This document shows positions 33,514 through 41,552 of a DNA stretch of 42,763 bases, in pieces. The stretch lies in assembly GCA_910580155.1 (NCBI GenBank), contig CAJTWX010000003.1, positions 1 through 42,763 of the forward strand. The letters run 5' to 3'. The stretch's first letter is position 1, and every line of letters starts with the position of its first letter. The stretch comes from an uncultured Alphaproteobacteria bacterium (GTDB lineage Bacteria > Pseudomonadota > Alphaproteobacteria > RF32 > CAG-239). The notes below the pieces were generated by a model, which was not told the DNA's origin, did no database searches, and worked only from the letters and a program-made list of their open reading frames with translations. A program made the translations under genes and the position numbers.

Positions 33514-34066
33514 CCGGATTGCCCCGCTTTGTTTGCAGCGAATGGAAATATGCACCTAGTCGTAAAGAAATATCATTGGCAATAATTTTCGCGGCATTTT
33601 TTTCAATTTTCTTTTGTGCAAAAGTTGTCGAATATGGGTCGCGTAAAATGTCATAACCAAGATAAGCAACGCTATTGCCACCGATTAAATTGCTGTGTTC
33701 CTTATTTTTTAACACATAGCTAACTGTATAAATAACCTTCTTGCGTGTTGCCGTAATATCATTTCTAAGCGCTTGGTCAATTTCTTGCTTTTTGATATTT
33801 GTAACTTTCAAATAATATTTAGGGTGCTTGGGTTGACCTTTCGGACTTAACTTATCAAGCAAATCATTGCGGATAAGCTGTCCGATTCGGTCTTGTATAA
33901 GCTCAACCTTCACGCTGGCCATTTCTTCAATAATACCAGTATCAAATTCATTATCATAATACCAGTCGCCGGAGGTTTTTTTCTCCACATAAAGCGGTTC
34001 AAACCCACATCCGGCAATCAGGGCAAAAAGCGCTGCCGCTGCTATATTTTTTTTACTATAAAACAA
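33503..34066 (-). CDS. lptE: LptE, LPS-assembly outer-membrane lipoprotein
   Basis: Outer-membrane lipoprotein that plugs the LptD barrel and inserts LPS into the outer leaflet. The 187 residues have a lipobox LIAGC (Cys20) and the LptE pattern GCGFEPLY directly after it. The mature domain contains repeated strand-helix units (YYLKVTNIKKQEIDQALRND and TRKKVIYTVSYVLKN). Translation begins at a TTG (34066) with AGGA nine bases upstream; no ATG is available, since TAA occurs two codons before. It overlaps the end of leuS by 11 bases and the start of holA by 11 bases. LptD itself is not here. Confidence 0.93.
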   Translation of the reverse strand: MFYSKKNIAAAALFALIAGCGFEPLYVEKKTSGDWYYDNEFDTGIIEEMASVKVELIQDRIGQLIRNDLLDKLSPKGQPKHPKYYLKVTNIKKQEIDQALRNDITATRKKVIYTVSYVLKNKEHSNLIGGNSVAYLGYDILRDPYSTTFAQKKIEKNAAKIIANDISLRLGAYFHSLQTKRGNPDEY

Positions 34067-36053
34067 TGTTTACAATCCTATTTGGTACAACAATTACTTT
34101 TTTCGGTTCAGAGCCGGCCAATTGTTTGGCGACATTATCCAGAGATTTGGCCATTTCAATGACTTTATCTTTGTCCATATCTCGCTCGGTTTCAATCGTT
34201 CCGCGCATTTTTCCGTTAATCTGTACGGCAATCGTCACCGTATTGTCTTTGGCAAGTTCAGGGTTGCCCTTGGGCCATCCCTCTTTGGCAATAAGCGTCG
34301 TTTTGCCGAGCCTTGCCCACATTTCTTCCGCCAGATGCGGCGCAAACGGAGCAACAAGCTTCAGCAAAGTAACATACAAGTCCTCAGAAACTTCTGGTCT
34401 GCCGGCAAGATAATTCACATATGTCATCAAAGAAGATACCGCCGTGTTGAATTTCATCTGGTCGATACGTTCGCTAACTTCCAAAATGCATTTATGCATC
34501 ACCTGCAAGTCTTTGCCGGTCGGAGCAACAGCAGTCACTTTGCTGAATAATGCAAAAATTTTGTTTACAAAGCGGTATACGCCGTTCAGGCTTTCATCAG
34601 ACCACATTGCAACTTGGTCAAACGGCCCGATAAACATTTCATACATTCTGAAAGCATCCGCACCATATGCGTCAATCACATCATCCGGATTAACTACATT
34701 GCCGCGGGATTTGGACATCTTTTCGCCGTTCTCAGCTAAAATCATACCGTGTGATGTGCGTTTGTTATAAGGCTCAGGCGTTGAAACACAACCGCAGTCA
34801 TACAAAAACTTATGCCAGAAACGGGAGTAGAGAAGGTGCAGTGTTGTATGCTCCATACCACCGTTATACCAGTCTACATTCATCCAGTAGTCAAGTGCTT
34901 CTTTAGAGGCAAATTCTTTGTCATTGTGCGGGTCGCAATATCTTAAGAAATACCACGAAGACCCAGCCCAGTTCGGCATAACGTCTGTTTCTCTTTTGGC
35001 TTTTCCCCCGCATTTCGGGCAAGTTGTATTAACCCAGTCAGTAGCTTTGGCAAGCGGCGAGTCGCCTTCATCATTCGGCAAAAAGTCCGAAATCTGCGGC
35101 AAAGTAAGTGGTAATTCACTTTCCGGAATTGGTTGCCAGCCGCAATGCTCGCAATAAACCATCGGAATAGGCTCGCCCCAATAACGTTGCCGAGAGAAAA
35201 CCCAGTCGCGCAGTTTGAAGTTGATTTTTGCTTCGCCGATTCCATTTTCTTTTGCAAAATCAATAGCAGCTTTAATGCCGTCTTCTTTGCCCATTCCGTT
35301 AAGGAAATCGGAGTTAATGTGCTGTCCGTCTTCTTCAAAAGCCTTTTCGGTAATATCCCCGCCTTCCAAAACCGGAATAATCGGCAAATCAAAAACTTTC
35401 GCAAAGTCATAGTCGCGCTGATCGTGTGCTGGCACCGCCATAATTGCCCCCGTGCCGTAACCGGTCAAAACATAATCAGAAATAAAAATAGGAATAAGCT
35501 TGCCGTTAAACGGATTCTTTGCTTTAATTCCCTTTAATTCCACACCTGTCTTGGAATCATCAGCCGTTCTCTGCAGGTCAGACTTTTTAGCTGCTTCTGC
35601 AACATATTTTTGAATTTCCGCACTGTTGGCGAAGCGCTCTTTAAATTCTTCAACGTATGCGTGCTCGGGCGCCATAACCATATAGGTCACGCCGAAAGCC
35701 GTATCCGGACGTGTTGTAAATACACGAAGCTTTTTGCCCAAAGCAGCACCGTCATTGTCCGTAATTTCAAAATCAAGCTCAGCACCTTCCGAGCGTCCGA
35801 TCCAGTTAATCTGTTGTGATTTTACTCTGTCAATAAAATCAACGTCTTTCAAGTCGTCAATCAAACGGTCGGCATATTTGGTGATGGCAATCATCCATTG
35901 CTCTTTGTCTTTACGTACCACTTCTGCCCCGCAACGCTCGCAATGCCCGTTCACAACTTCTTCATTAGCCAGACCAACTTTACAGGCAGGGCACCAGTTA
36001 ATCGCAATTTTAGATTTATAGGCCAGCCCTTTTTCGAAAAACTTTAAAAACAT
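34056..36053 (-). CDS. leuS: leuS C-terminal fragment (editing domain, KMSKS, anticodon domain)
   Basis: The 665-residue open frame after the TAA begins at ATG MFLKFFEKGLAYKSK. It contains the Zn-binding Cys pairs (WCPACK and CERCGAEV), the CP1 editing domain with TRPDTAFGVTYMV and YGTGAIMAVPAHDQRDYDF, the leucyl synthetic core with WYNGGMEHTTLHLLYSRFWH, KMSKSRGN, and the anticodon-binding and C-terminal domains. It lacks the HIGH motif, so by itself it would be inactive. No good ribosome site precedes its ATG, which lies 12 bases after the stop, so it could be made only by weak reinitiation or readthrough. It overlaps lptE by 11 bases. Confidence 0.75.
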   Translation of the reverse strand: MFLKFFEKGLAYKSKIAINWCPACKVGLANEEVVNGHCERCGAEVVRKDKEQWMIAITKYADRLIDDLKDVDFIDRVKSQQINWIGRSEGAELDFEITDNDGAALGKKLRVFTTRPDTAFGVTYMVMAPEHAYVEEFKERFANSAEIQKYVAEAAKKSDLQRTADDSKTGVELKGIKAKNPFNGKLIPIFISDYVLTGYGTGAIMAVPAHDQRDYDFAKVFDLPIIPVLEGGDITEKAFEEDGQHINSDFLNGMGKEDGIKAAIDFAKENGIGEAKINFKLRDWVFSRQRYWGEPIPMVYCEHCGWQPIPESELPLTLPQISDFLPNDEGDSPLAKATDWVNTTCPKCGGKAKRETDVMPNWAGSSWYFLRYCDPHNDKEFASKEALDYWMNVDWYNGGMEHTTLHLLYSRFWHKFLYDCGCVSTPEPYNKRTSHGMILAENGEKMSKSRGNVVNPDDVIDAYGADAFRMYEMFIGPFDQVAMWSDESLNGVYRFVNKIFALFSKVTAVAPTGKDLQVMHKCILEVSERIDQMKFNTAVSSLMTYVNYLAGRPEVSEDLYVTLLKLVAPFAPHLAEEMWARLGKTTLIAKEGWPKGNPELAKDNTVTIAVQINGKMRGTIETERDMDKDKVIEMAKSLDNVAKQLAGSEPKKVIVVPNRIVNIVL

Positions 36054-36065
36054 CCACTGCGTCCA

Positions 36066-36533
36066 TTAATAATATTCTGTGTCGCAGGTATAAAAACATC
36101 TGTCCCAGTCAAAAGAAAGCCCGATAGCTTTCAACTGGCGCGTAAAGTTTTCAATATTTGCCTTGGTAGAAACTGCGGGATGAATGCCGGTCTTAACTGC
36201 ATAGTTCTCCGCCGGCAGTCCGAAAGCATCAAACCCCATCGGGTACAAAACATTAAAACCTTCCATTCTTTTTTTGCGGCTGATTACATCAAGCGCCGTA
36301 TATGACCGCGGATGTCCGACGTGCAAACCGGCGCCGGAAGGGTAGGGGAACTCAACCAATGCATAAAATTTTTCTTTATCGTGGTCAATTTCTACTTTAT
36401 AGGCTTTTTCATCTTCCCAGATTTTTTGCCATTTGGCTTCAATTTTCTTAAAATTGTAACGTTCTTCCAGCTCCCAGTCTTTTTGCCATTCTTCAAAGCT
36501 GTTTTTTCCATTATATCTGGCATTTGCAACCAT
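36066..36533 (-). CDS. leuS: leuS N-terminal fragment (HIGH motif)
   Basis: A 155-residue open frame from the true start. The ATG at 36533 has AGGA upstream. It contains the beginning of the class I catalytic fold: NFKKIEAKWQKIW, then FPYPSGAGLHVGHPRSYTALDV with the HVGH signature, MGFDAFGLPAENYA, and SFDWDRCFYTCDTEYY, where it meets the TAA. The first 20 residues are longer than the usual LeuRS start. Alone it has only half of the active site. Confidence 0.8.
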   Translation of the reverse strand: MVANARYNGKNSFEEWQKDWELEERYNFKKIEAKWQKIWEDEKAYKVEIDHDKEKFYALVEFPYPSGAGLHVGHPRSYTALDVISRKKRMEGFNVLYPMGFDAFGLPAENYAVKTGIHPAVSTKANIENFTRQLKAIGLSFDWDRCFYTCDTEYY

Positions 36534-36640
36534 AGTGTCTATCCTTATGCATCAAATTATCGTTTCTAAAAATTACATCTAAATTATCATAATGAAAAAA
36601 AAATACAACGCATTTTTAAAATTTTCAGCAAACTAAAACA

Positions 36641-36670
36641 AAAAAGCCGGACTTTAAATCTCGGCTTTTT
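36641..36670 (-). terminator. Terminator of mlaC, overlapping its last codons
   Basis: Arms AAAAAGCCG (36641-36649) and CGGCTTTTT (36662-36670). On the minus strand it runs into a T run. The upstream arm is part of the mlaC coding end, so gene and terminator are compacted. Confidence 0.7.
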
Positions 36671-37310
36671 GCAAAAAGGCTCTTTCATTGGCTCTGACCT
36701 TATCATCAAATCGGTCTAAAAACCAATTGATGTCCTCGTCTTCTTCTTTAATCATCTGGTAGAAGCGTTTGCGGTATTCAATCACCATACTAACCTCGGA
36801 AATTTCCAAATCAACCGCTTGAACAGCATCGTTTAGTCCGCGTATCAACTTAAATTTAACCGGAATTTTCTCAATCTTGATATTTTTCAAAACATCACTG
36901 GGGTCAATGGTGCATTGCACGGTTGTAAATCGTGGGTGCTCTGTCACGCTGTCTATCGAAAATTTAATACCGCCATCTTCAATATTGAGGTTAAATTGCT
37001 TATACAAGCTTAAAATATAGCGCTGAAACAGCCCTCGATAGCGCTCCTTTTGCTCAGGTGTCATAATTTTGCCGTATTTCCCGATAACAAACTGTGACAC
37101 ATAGTCCAAATTAACATATTCTGTCATCATCTTATCAAGTTTTGAATATTTGACAATCGGGTCGGTTTCTGAAAGTGTCTGTAATAATTCTTGTCCTTTG
37201 CTGTTTACCCAATCGCGTGCAGCCGTACTGCTCACTGCCACCTCATCAGCAAGTGCGAGCTGTACTAAACCCAATAAACAAACACAAACGATTCTAAACA
37301 GTTTCCACAT
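36654..37310 (-). CDS. mlaC: MlaC, periplasmic phospholipid-binding protein
   Basis: Soluble periplasmic shuttle that carries phospholipid between MlaA in the outer membrane and the MlaFEDB complex in the inner membrane. The 218 residues have a signal peptide (MWKLFRIVCVCLLGLVQLALA). The Ttg2D/MlaC fold is visible as KMMTEYVNLDYVSQFVIGKY, MTPEQKERYRGLFQRYIL, and the later VDLEISEVSMVIEYRKRF. It lies alone, 12 kb from the two MCE genes and separated from leuS by a terminator. That dispersed arrangement is common in alphaproteobacteria. Confidence 0.9.
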   Translation of the reverse strand: MWKLFRIVCVCLLGLVQLALADEVAVSSTAARDWVNSKGQELLQTLSETDPIVKYSKLDKMMTEYVNLDYVSQFVIGKYGKIMTPEQKERYRGLFQRYILSLYKQFNLNIEDGGIKFSIDSVTEHPRFTTVQCTIDPSDVLKNIKIEKIPVKFKLIRGLNDAVQAVDLEISEVSMVIEYRKRFYQMIKEEDEDINWFLDRFDDKVRANERAFLQKAEI

Positions 37311-37371
37311 CTATCCAATTTCCAGTTTTTAACAGATAAAGAATAACAGAAAAACATTAAAAAAACATAAA

Positions 37372-38826
37372 TTATTTTAAAACAACCAGATTTTCAAATG
37401 GTGTCGGCTGATAAAGCGCGTTAATAATTTCCGGAATAAACTTCTGTGAGTATTTGTGTTCGCCATACGCTCGGAGTGCTTGCAAATCAACATAGTCAGC
37501 CTTATAAACAAACTTCGGGCGAAATTGTAAAACAAGTGCATTGACATCAATTTTATTTTCCGTACCGTATTCTTTCTCCATCACCGGCAGCAACATATCA
37601 AGCCCGAACCAGTAGTAGCTGACATCGCGGCGGTAAATATTAAAATTCTTATCATATCCGTTCATCAGCAAATCTGCTTGATTAGAGTTTTTATGAACAT
37701 AATCTGCAAGTTTATAGTGGCTGTAACTGTTATGTCTGGCAGAAGTACTGTCTACTTGGTTAAAAATATTTCCCAAATACAAAAACAATCCTATAACACC
37801 AATAATGCAAATAATTTTGTGGCGGGGCATAATTATTTTGGTTATGGCAGATAACACCAGCGCCGCCAGCATTGTCAGCAGTGTATAATAGTTTGGATGC
37901 GGCGCAAAATAAAACCCGCGCATAATAAATTCCATAACATAGAGTGCTGCCAAAATTTTATAATATATATTTTCTTTGTTAAACAAATATAAAGCTGCCG
38001 CCAGTGCTGCTTCGTAAAAGCTGAAATAATAATTCCGATACCAAAAGGCGCCGCGTTCAAAATTAGCAACCATAGCCTGATTGAAGTTGATATTCAATTC
38101 AATATATTCCAACAATGCGTCTTGGGAATATATAAAGCCGATAAATAAAAACATTACGCCAACCGCCGGCAGGGCGGCAATTGTTGTTGCTTTAAAAGAC
38201 ATTTTCTTTTTGTAAATCAAAAATAGTATAATTCCCTCAACCCCAATCAGCAAAAGCGATATTTTTTGCAAAAAAAGAGCTGAAAGTGTAAACGCCAGAA
38301 AAGAATAAATAAGGTCGGTTGTCCGGTTTGTCCGCAAATAGCAAAACCAATAATACGTCCCGATAATAAAACAAAGGTTCATATAATTGTCCGGCCGGAA
38401 TTGTGAAAAGTTATAAACTGTGATAATGTTGCAAAGTGTCAGTGCCACAGCAAGCCACGCACCGGTTCTGCTTTCAAAAAATAACGCGATTCGGTAAATA
38501 TACCACACCGTCAGCACCGAGCAGAGAAAGCTCACGCCTCTCATCACATAAAAAATAATCACGTCATCATAAAATGCATTAACAATCGGTGCGCTTAAAT
38601 ACCACAAGAGCGGGTTATGATGCTCAAAAAAATCCGCGTAAGGCACTTTCCCGATACTGACAAGCCACGCTGCGTGCAAGTGCTCAAACTCATCCACAAT
38701 CTGAAAGCCGGAAAACACAAACGCATATAAAATCACTAATAAAGCAGCAGCCGAAAGAATCTTCAAAATCCGCATAAGTTCCTGAGAATCAAATTCAAAT
38801 AACTGCTGCTCAATAAATTTCCGCAT
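37372..38826 (-). CDS. Polytopic glycosyltransferase-like membrane protein (GT39 type)
   Basis: A roughly 484-residue membrane protein with about 10-12 hydrophobic segments. The first external loop has DEFEHLHAAWLVS and PYADFFEHHNPLLWYL, the Asp-Glu and Asp-Phe-Phe-x-His pattern of polyprenol-phosphate sugar transferases. The C-terminal 120 residues form a soluble domain (LLMNGYDKNFNIYRRDVSYYWF). The ATG at 38826 starts two bases after the stop of the FAD oxidoreductase gene, so they are coupled. It probably adds a sugar to a lipid-linked or surface glycan; substrate unknown. The longer frame starting at 38901 lies inside the previous gene and is unlikely. Confidence 0.78.
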   Translation of the reverse strand: MRKFIEQQLFEFDSQELMRILKILSAAALLVILYAFVFSGFQIVDEFEHLHAAWLVSIGKVPYADFFEHHNPLLWYLSAPIVNAFYDDVIIFYVMRGVSFLCSVLTVWYIYRIALFFESRTGAWLAVALTLCNIITVYNFSQFRPDNYMNLCFIIGTYYWFCYLRTNRTTDLIYSFLAFTLSALFLQKISLLLIGVEGIILFLIYKKKMSFKATTIAALPAVGVMFLFIGFIYSQDALLEYIELNINFNQAMVANFERGAFWYRNYYFSFYEAALAAALYLFNKENIYYKILAALYVMEFIMRGFYFAPHPNYYTLLTMLAALVLSAITKIIMPRHKIICIIGVIGLFLYLGNIFNQVDSTSARHNSYSHYKLADYVHKNSNQADLLMNGYDKNFNIYRRDVSYYWFGLDMLLPVMEKEYGTENKIDVNALVLQFRPKFVYKADYVDLQALRAYGEHKYSQKFIPEIINALYQPTPFENLVVLK

Positions 38827-38828
38827 AA

Positions 38829-40394
38829 TCAGTTTGCCTGTTTTTCTTCGTGATAATCCGATTCGGTGTTGACCGACCAAATCTCGTTTTTGTCTTTGCA
38901 TTCACCCAAAATATAGTCAACCGCTTTCATTGCCGCTAGGGTTGAGTGGTCCATATTGTTGTAGCGGTGCATACCGTTTCTGCCGACCAAATAGAGATTG
39001 CTGAATTTATCAATAAACCGCTTAATCTCATCAAACCTGTAGTATGTACCGAAATAAGCCGGATACGCTTTTTTAACGCGGTGCGTGTAAGCATCCAACA
39101 CATCTTTTTTATCAAAAATGCCGATTTTATCAGCCTCATTCACGGCAAATTTGATAAACGTTTCATCATCATCAGTCCAGATTTTATCCTGCTCATTGCA
39201 AAAATACTCCAGCCCGATCCACACCGTGTTTTGAAAATCATTCACCAAATAGGGACTCCAGTTATTAAACACCTGAATCCGTCCGAGCTTAACCTCGCGC
39301 TCCTGCACATAAATCCACGTATCGGGCACAATGTTGTTAATCGTCTTAATAGCGGTGGTGTTTTTAAGTTTAAGCTTGTCTAAAAGCACCCCCACAACCC
39401 TAAAGTCGCGATACATCAAACCGCCCGCTGTTTGTTTAATCTCCCGTGGAACATTATTCATCGATTCGATTAAGTCTTTAACCGGCATTGTCGAAATGAA
39501 TATATCTCCCTCATAAACAGTTTTCTTGCCGTTTCTATCCGTTGTTTCTACGGCGGAAATCTTAAAGTTTTTACGGGTAATCCCTGTTACTTTCTCTCCA
39601 TAGATAATCTTGCCGCCTTTTTTCTGTACCTCTTCGGCAACGCTCTGCCACAAGTGCCCCGGTCCGTATTTGGGGTAAAAGAAACTCTCAATAAAGCTGG
39701 TTTCAACTGCACCGCCTTTTTTGCCGATAAGGTTTTGCGCCATCTGCTTTAAGACTTTCAGAATGGAAATTCCTTTAATCCGCTGCGCCCCCCATTCGGC
39801 AGAAATCTTATCACAATCAATTCCCCAAAGTTTTTCTGTATAGTCCTTAAAAAAGGTCAGATACAGCTCTTTGCCGAACCTGTTAATCATAAAGTCTTGC
39901 AAAGACTTTTCGTTTTTAATCGGAAACGCCAAAGCTTTCATATATGAGCAACCGATTTTAAACATCCGCCATAATCCAAGTCCTTTAATCGTTTCCATAT
40001 TCAAACTGACCGGATAACTGAAAAAAGTTTTAAGGTAATATATGCGCGATAGTCGATTCCTTTTAAGCATCACTTTATCGTTTTTTTCAGGGTCTGGAGC
40101 TTGGGGGAGGGGTGAAAGTTCAACATCCCGTCCTAAAATAATATCGTCTTTTGAAGGCTTGCCCTGCAGCGGCAAAATACTTAGCCACCAATTCATTACC
40201 CGTTCGGATTTCGAGAAAAAACGGTGTCCGCCCATATCGATTTTATTGTTTTTATAGTCAAGCGTAGCACTGATACCACCTGCAAAATCATTTTCTTCCA
40301 AAATAATCGGTGTAATATCAGACCGGTTCAGCAGTTCGTATGCTGCCGTTAGTCCCGCCGGTCCGGCACCAATAATGATTGCTGTTTTGCTCAT
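38829..40394 (-). CDS. FAD-dependent oxidoreductase (UGM/PPOX-like fold)
   Basis: The 521 residues start with a dinucleotide-binding motif AIIIGAGPAGLTAAYELL and the FAD-binding segment ENDFAGGISATL. The motif DMGGHRFFSKSERVMNWW is typical of the protoporphyrinogen-oxidase/UDP-galactopyranose-mutase-like oxidoreductases that sit in glycan gene clusters. The C-terminal FAD-contacting part is NLYLVGRNGMHRYNNMDHS. True UGM and PPOX are shorter, so the exact reaction is open; a sugar-ring or lipid-sugar oxidation is possible. It is the first gene of a two-gene operon with the GT39-like gene, with its own promoter upstream. Confidence 0.8.
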   Translation of the reverse strand: MSKTAIIIGAGPAGLTAAYELLNRSDITPIILEENDFAGGISATLDYKNNKIDMGGHRFFSKSERVMNWWLSILPLQGKPSKDDIILGRDVELSPLPQAPDPEKNDKVMLKRNRLSRIYYLKTFFSYPVSLNMETIKGLGLWRMFKIGCSYMKALAFPIKNEKSLQDFMINRFGKELYLTFFKDYTEKLWGIDCDKISAEWGAQRIKGISILKVLKQMAQNLIGKKGGAVETSFIESFFYPKYGPGHLWQSVAEEVQKKGGKIIYGEKVTGITRKNFKISAVETTDRNGKKTVYEGDIFISTMPVKDLIESMNNVPREIKQTAGGLMYRDFRVVGVLLDKLKLKNTTAIKTINNIVPDTWIYVQEREVKLGRIQVFNNWSPYLVNDFQNTVWIGLEYFCNEQDKIWTDDDETFIKFAVNEADKIGIFDKKDVLDAYTHRVKKAYPAYFGTYYRFDEIKRFIDKFSNLYLVGRNGMHRYNNMDHSTLAAMKAVDYILGECKDKNEIWSVNTESDYHEEKQAN

Positions 40395-40430
40395 AACTTT
40401 CTCCTTATCTCATAATATACAATATCTGAC

Positions 40431-40459
40431 TATATATCAGAGAATTAAATATTTTGCAA
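40431..40459 (-). promoter_or_regulatory. Candidate promoter for the FAD oxidoreductase operon
   Basis: On the minus strand TTGCAA (40454-40459) lies 17 bases from TATATA (40431-40436), 36 bases before the ATG. Confidence 0.5.
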
Positions 40460-40474
40460 TGCCAAGGAATGGGG

Positions 40475-40545
40475 TGTTAATTAAAAAGCCTGCTCCGCAC
40501 ACATCAATCTCTCTCTTGAGGGGACGGGGTGGGATAGTGTGATAA
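40475..40545. repeat. Possible dispersed intergenic repeat remnant
   Basis: A segment of unlike composition in the 218-base gap between pilin and FAD gene, with AAAAAGCCTGCTCCGCACAC, CTCTCTCTTGAGGGG and ACGGGGTGGG. It resembles G-rich dispersed intergenic elements that are often mis-annotated as short ORFs; a 63-residue frame across it on the minus strand is not credible as a gene. Only one copy is in the window. Confidence 0.3.
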
Positions 40546-40559
40546 TATAAAAACAAAAA

Positions 40560-40584
40560 AAAGGGAGGCTTACGCACTCCCTTT
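40560..40584 (-). terminator. Terminator after the pilin gene
   Basis: Arms AAAGGGAG/CTCCCTTT with a 9-base loop. On the minus strand it is followed by a long T run. It lies 28 bases past the pilin stop. Confidence 0.85.
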
Positions 40585-40612
40585 CTTTGAAATTCGGGTT
40601 TAAAATTATGAC

Positions 40613-41257
40613 TTAGAGATACTTCCAAGCAATAACGTTACTGTCACCTTTGCAGGAGCTAGATGCAGCCGGCACACCAAACGGTAAACCGTGGCTACTA
40701 TCGCCTACTACAGCCAATTTATCTTGGCTTGAGCTTGTTAATGTATTACTCAAAGAAGTTACAGCTGTATTTAATGCATCTGCATCAGAAGCAGAGCCTG
40801 AAGCACCTGCTTCAATTGTCATTGCTAACAAGCCAGAGCCAGAGTCCCCGCCCCAATCGGTTGTGGCGATAGAAACGCAAGAAGCTGCCGGAATTTTACC
40901 GGTGGCAATAACAAAAGAATCATTGTCTACCATATGTTTTGTGGAGGCAATTTTAACTTTGCCGCCGAAAGCATTGGTAATATCTGAAGTGCTGGCTTTA
41001 GTTGCATCATACATTTCACCGGGGATAACACCAGTTGCAACAGCAACTTTATTGTTCAAACCGGCATAATTTTTCTGTGAAGAATACAAAGTTCTGATGT
41101 TTGTAGAAATCAAAGTAACTTGTTCAGTCATTTTGTTGGTTTTGAACTTGTTCATAGCTTTTGAATAACCAGCAATACCACCAACAGACAAAACGCCTAC
41201 GATAGCCAAAACGCCGAGCATCTCAATCATCGAACGACCTTGTTCATTTACTCTCAT
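40613..41257 (-). CDS. Type IV pilin-like protein (PilS/T4b-like)
   Basis: The 214 residues begin with a short leader and hydrophobic helix: MRVNEQGR then SMIEMLGVLAIVGVLSVGGI. The prepilin peptidase would cut after Gly7, placing Glu at +5. The globular part is Ser/Ala/Thr-rich, and Cys127 and Cys202 probably form the C-terminal disulfide loop typical of pilins. It is most like the PilS/T4b major-pilin group. AGGAG lies before the ATG, and the 295-base upstream gap probably carries its promoter. No pilus assembly gene (ATPase, platform protein, peptidase) is in the window. Confidence 0.88.
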   Translation of the reverse strand: MRVNEQGRSMIEMLGVLAIVGVLSVGGIAGYSKAMNKFKTNKMTEQVTLISTNIRTLYSSQKNYAGLNNKVAVATGVIPGEMYDATKASTSDITNAFGGKVKIASTKHMVDNDSFVIATGKIPAASCVSIATTDWGGDSGSGLLAMTIEAGASGSASDADALNTAVTSLSNTLTSSSQDKLAVVGDSSHGLPFGVPAASSSCKGDSNVIAWKYL

Positions 41258-41552
41258 ATTAATTCTCCTAAAATATATTGTGCCTTAACGTTATTCACTT
41301 TACATCAAAAATCGACTTTCTACAATTATGTAAATAGTCATATATCTAACGAAAGTTATAACAAGGCTGATTACCTTAAAGTTTATAAGCAGTCACACTT
41401 TAAACTTGACTTGATAATAACAAAGGATTGTTAATTTTTTACTAATGGAGAAAAGTTTTTTTATCCGGTGCTTTATTATGTGTGGCGCTCGGTTATCCGA
41501 ATAAAAAAGAGGATACATAAAGCATCCTCTTTCATATCCGGCAATGCGCAGC
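41258..41552. other. Non-coding gap upstream of the pilin gene
   Basis: About 295 AT-rich bases between pgk and pilin. It holds the pgk terminator near its right end and presumably the pilin promoter. Possible -10-like boxes occur but none with convincing spacing. I see no gene or RNA in it; a 64-residue frame across the left part lacks a ribosome site. Confidence 0.5.
41506..41532 (-). terminator. Terminator after pgk
   Basis: Nine-base arms AAAGAGGAT/ATCCTCTTT with a 9-base loop. On the minus strand it is followed by six T residues. It lies 20 bases past the pgk stop. Confidence 0.85.

Larger units (their letters stand above)
34056..36533 (-). pseudogene. leuS: leuS, leucyl-tRNA synthetase interrupted by an in-frame TAA
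   Basis: The complete gene reads in one frame of 826 codons with the correct stop at 34056, apart from a single TAA at 36066-36068 (codon 156). Around it the frame reads CDTEYY-stop-WTQWMFLKF. LeuRS proteins of the same type have Lys or Arg between EYY and WTQW, so the TAA replaces a Lys/Arg codon, for example AAA to TAA. All catalytic landmarks survive: the HVGH (HIGH) motif at 71-74, KMSKS at about 605-609, and the editing-domain motifs TRPDT and AVPAHDQRD. leuS is normally essential. Possible explanations are a sequencing or assembly error, a real mutation compensated by readthrough or reinitiation, or a second intact copy. Confidence 0.85.

Noticed and set aside
34066..35537. Several long plus-strand frames opposite leuS
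   Set aside because: All are antisense shadows of the LeuRS frame, which carries the HIGH, KMSKS and editing motifs.
36048..36070. Reassigned TAA codon as an explanation for the leuS break
   Set aside because: Genes such as apbC, clpX and mlaC end in TAA at the family-typical position, so TAA is an ordinary stop here.
36534..36640. Possible T-box or leader attenuator ahead of leuS
   Set aside because: The 107-base gap has only A/T runs and no specifier stem, T-box sequence or leader peptide with Leu codons.
40437..40628. A 63-residue frame on the minus strand between pilin and FAD gene
   Set aside because: It covers the pilin terminator and the candidate promoter and shows no ribosome site; its composition is that of a repeat translated by chance.
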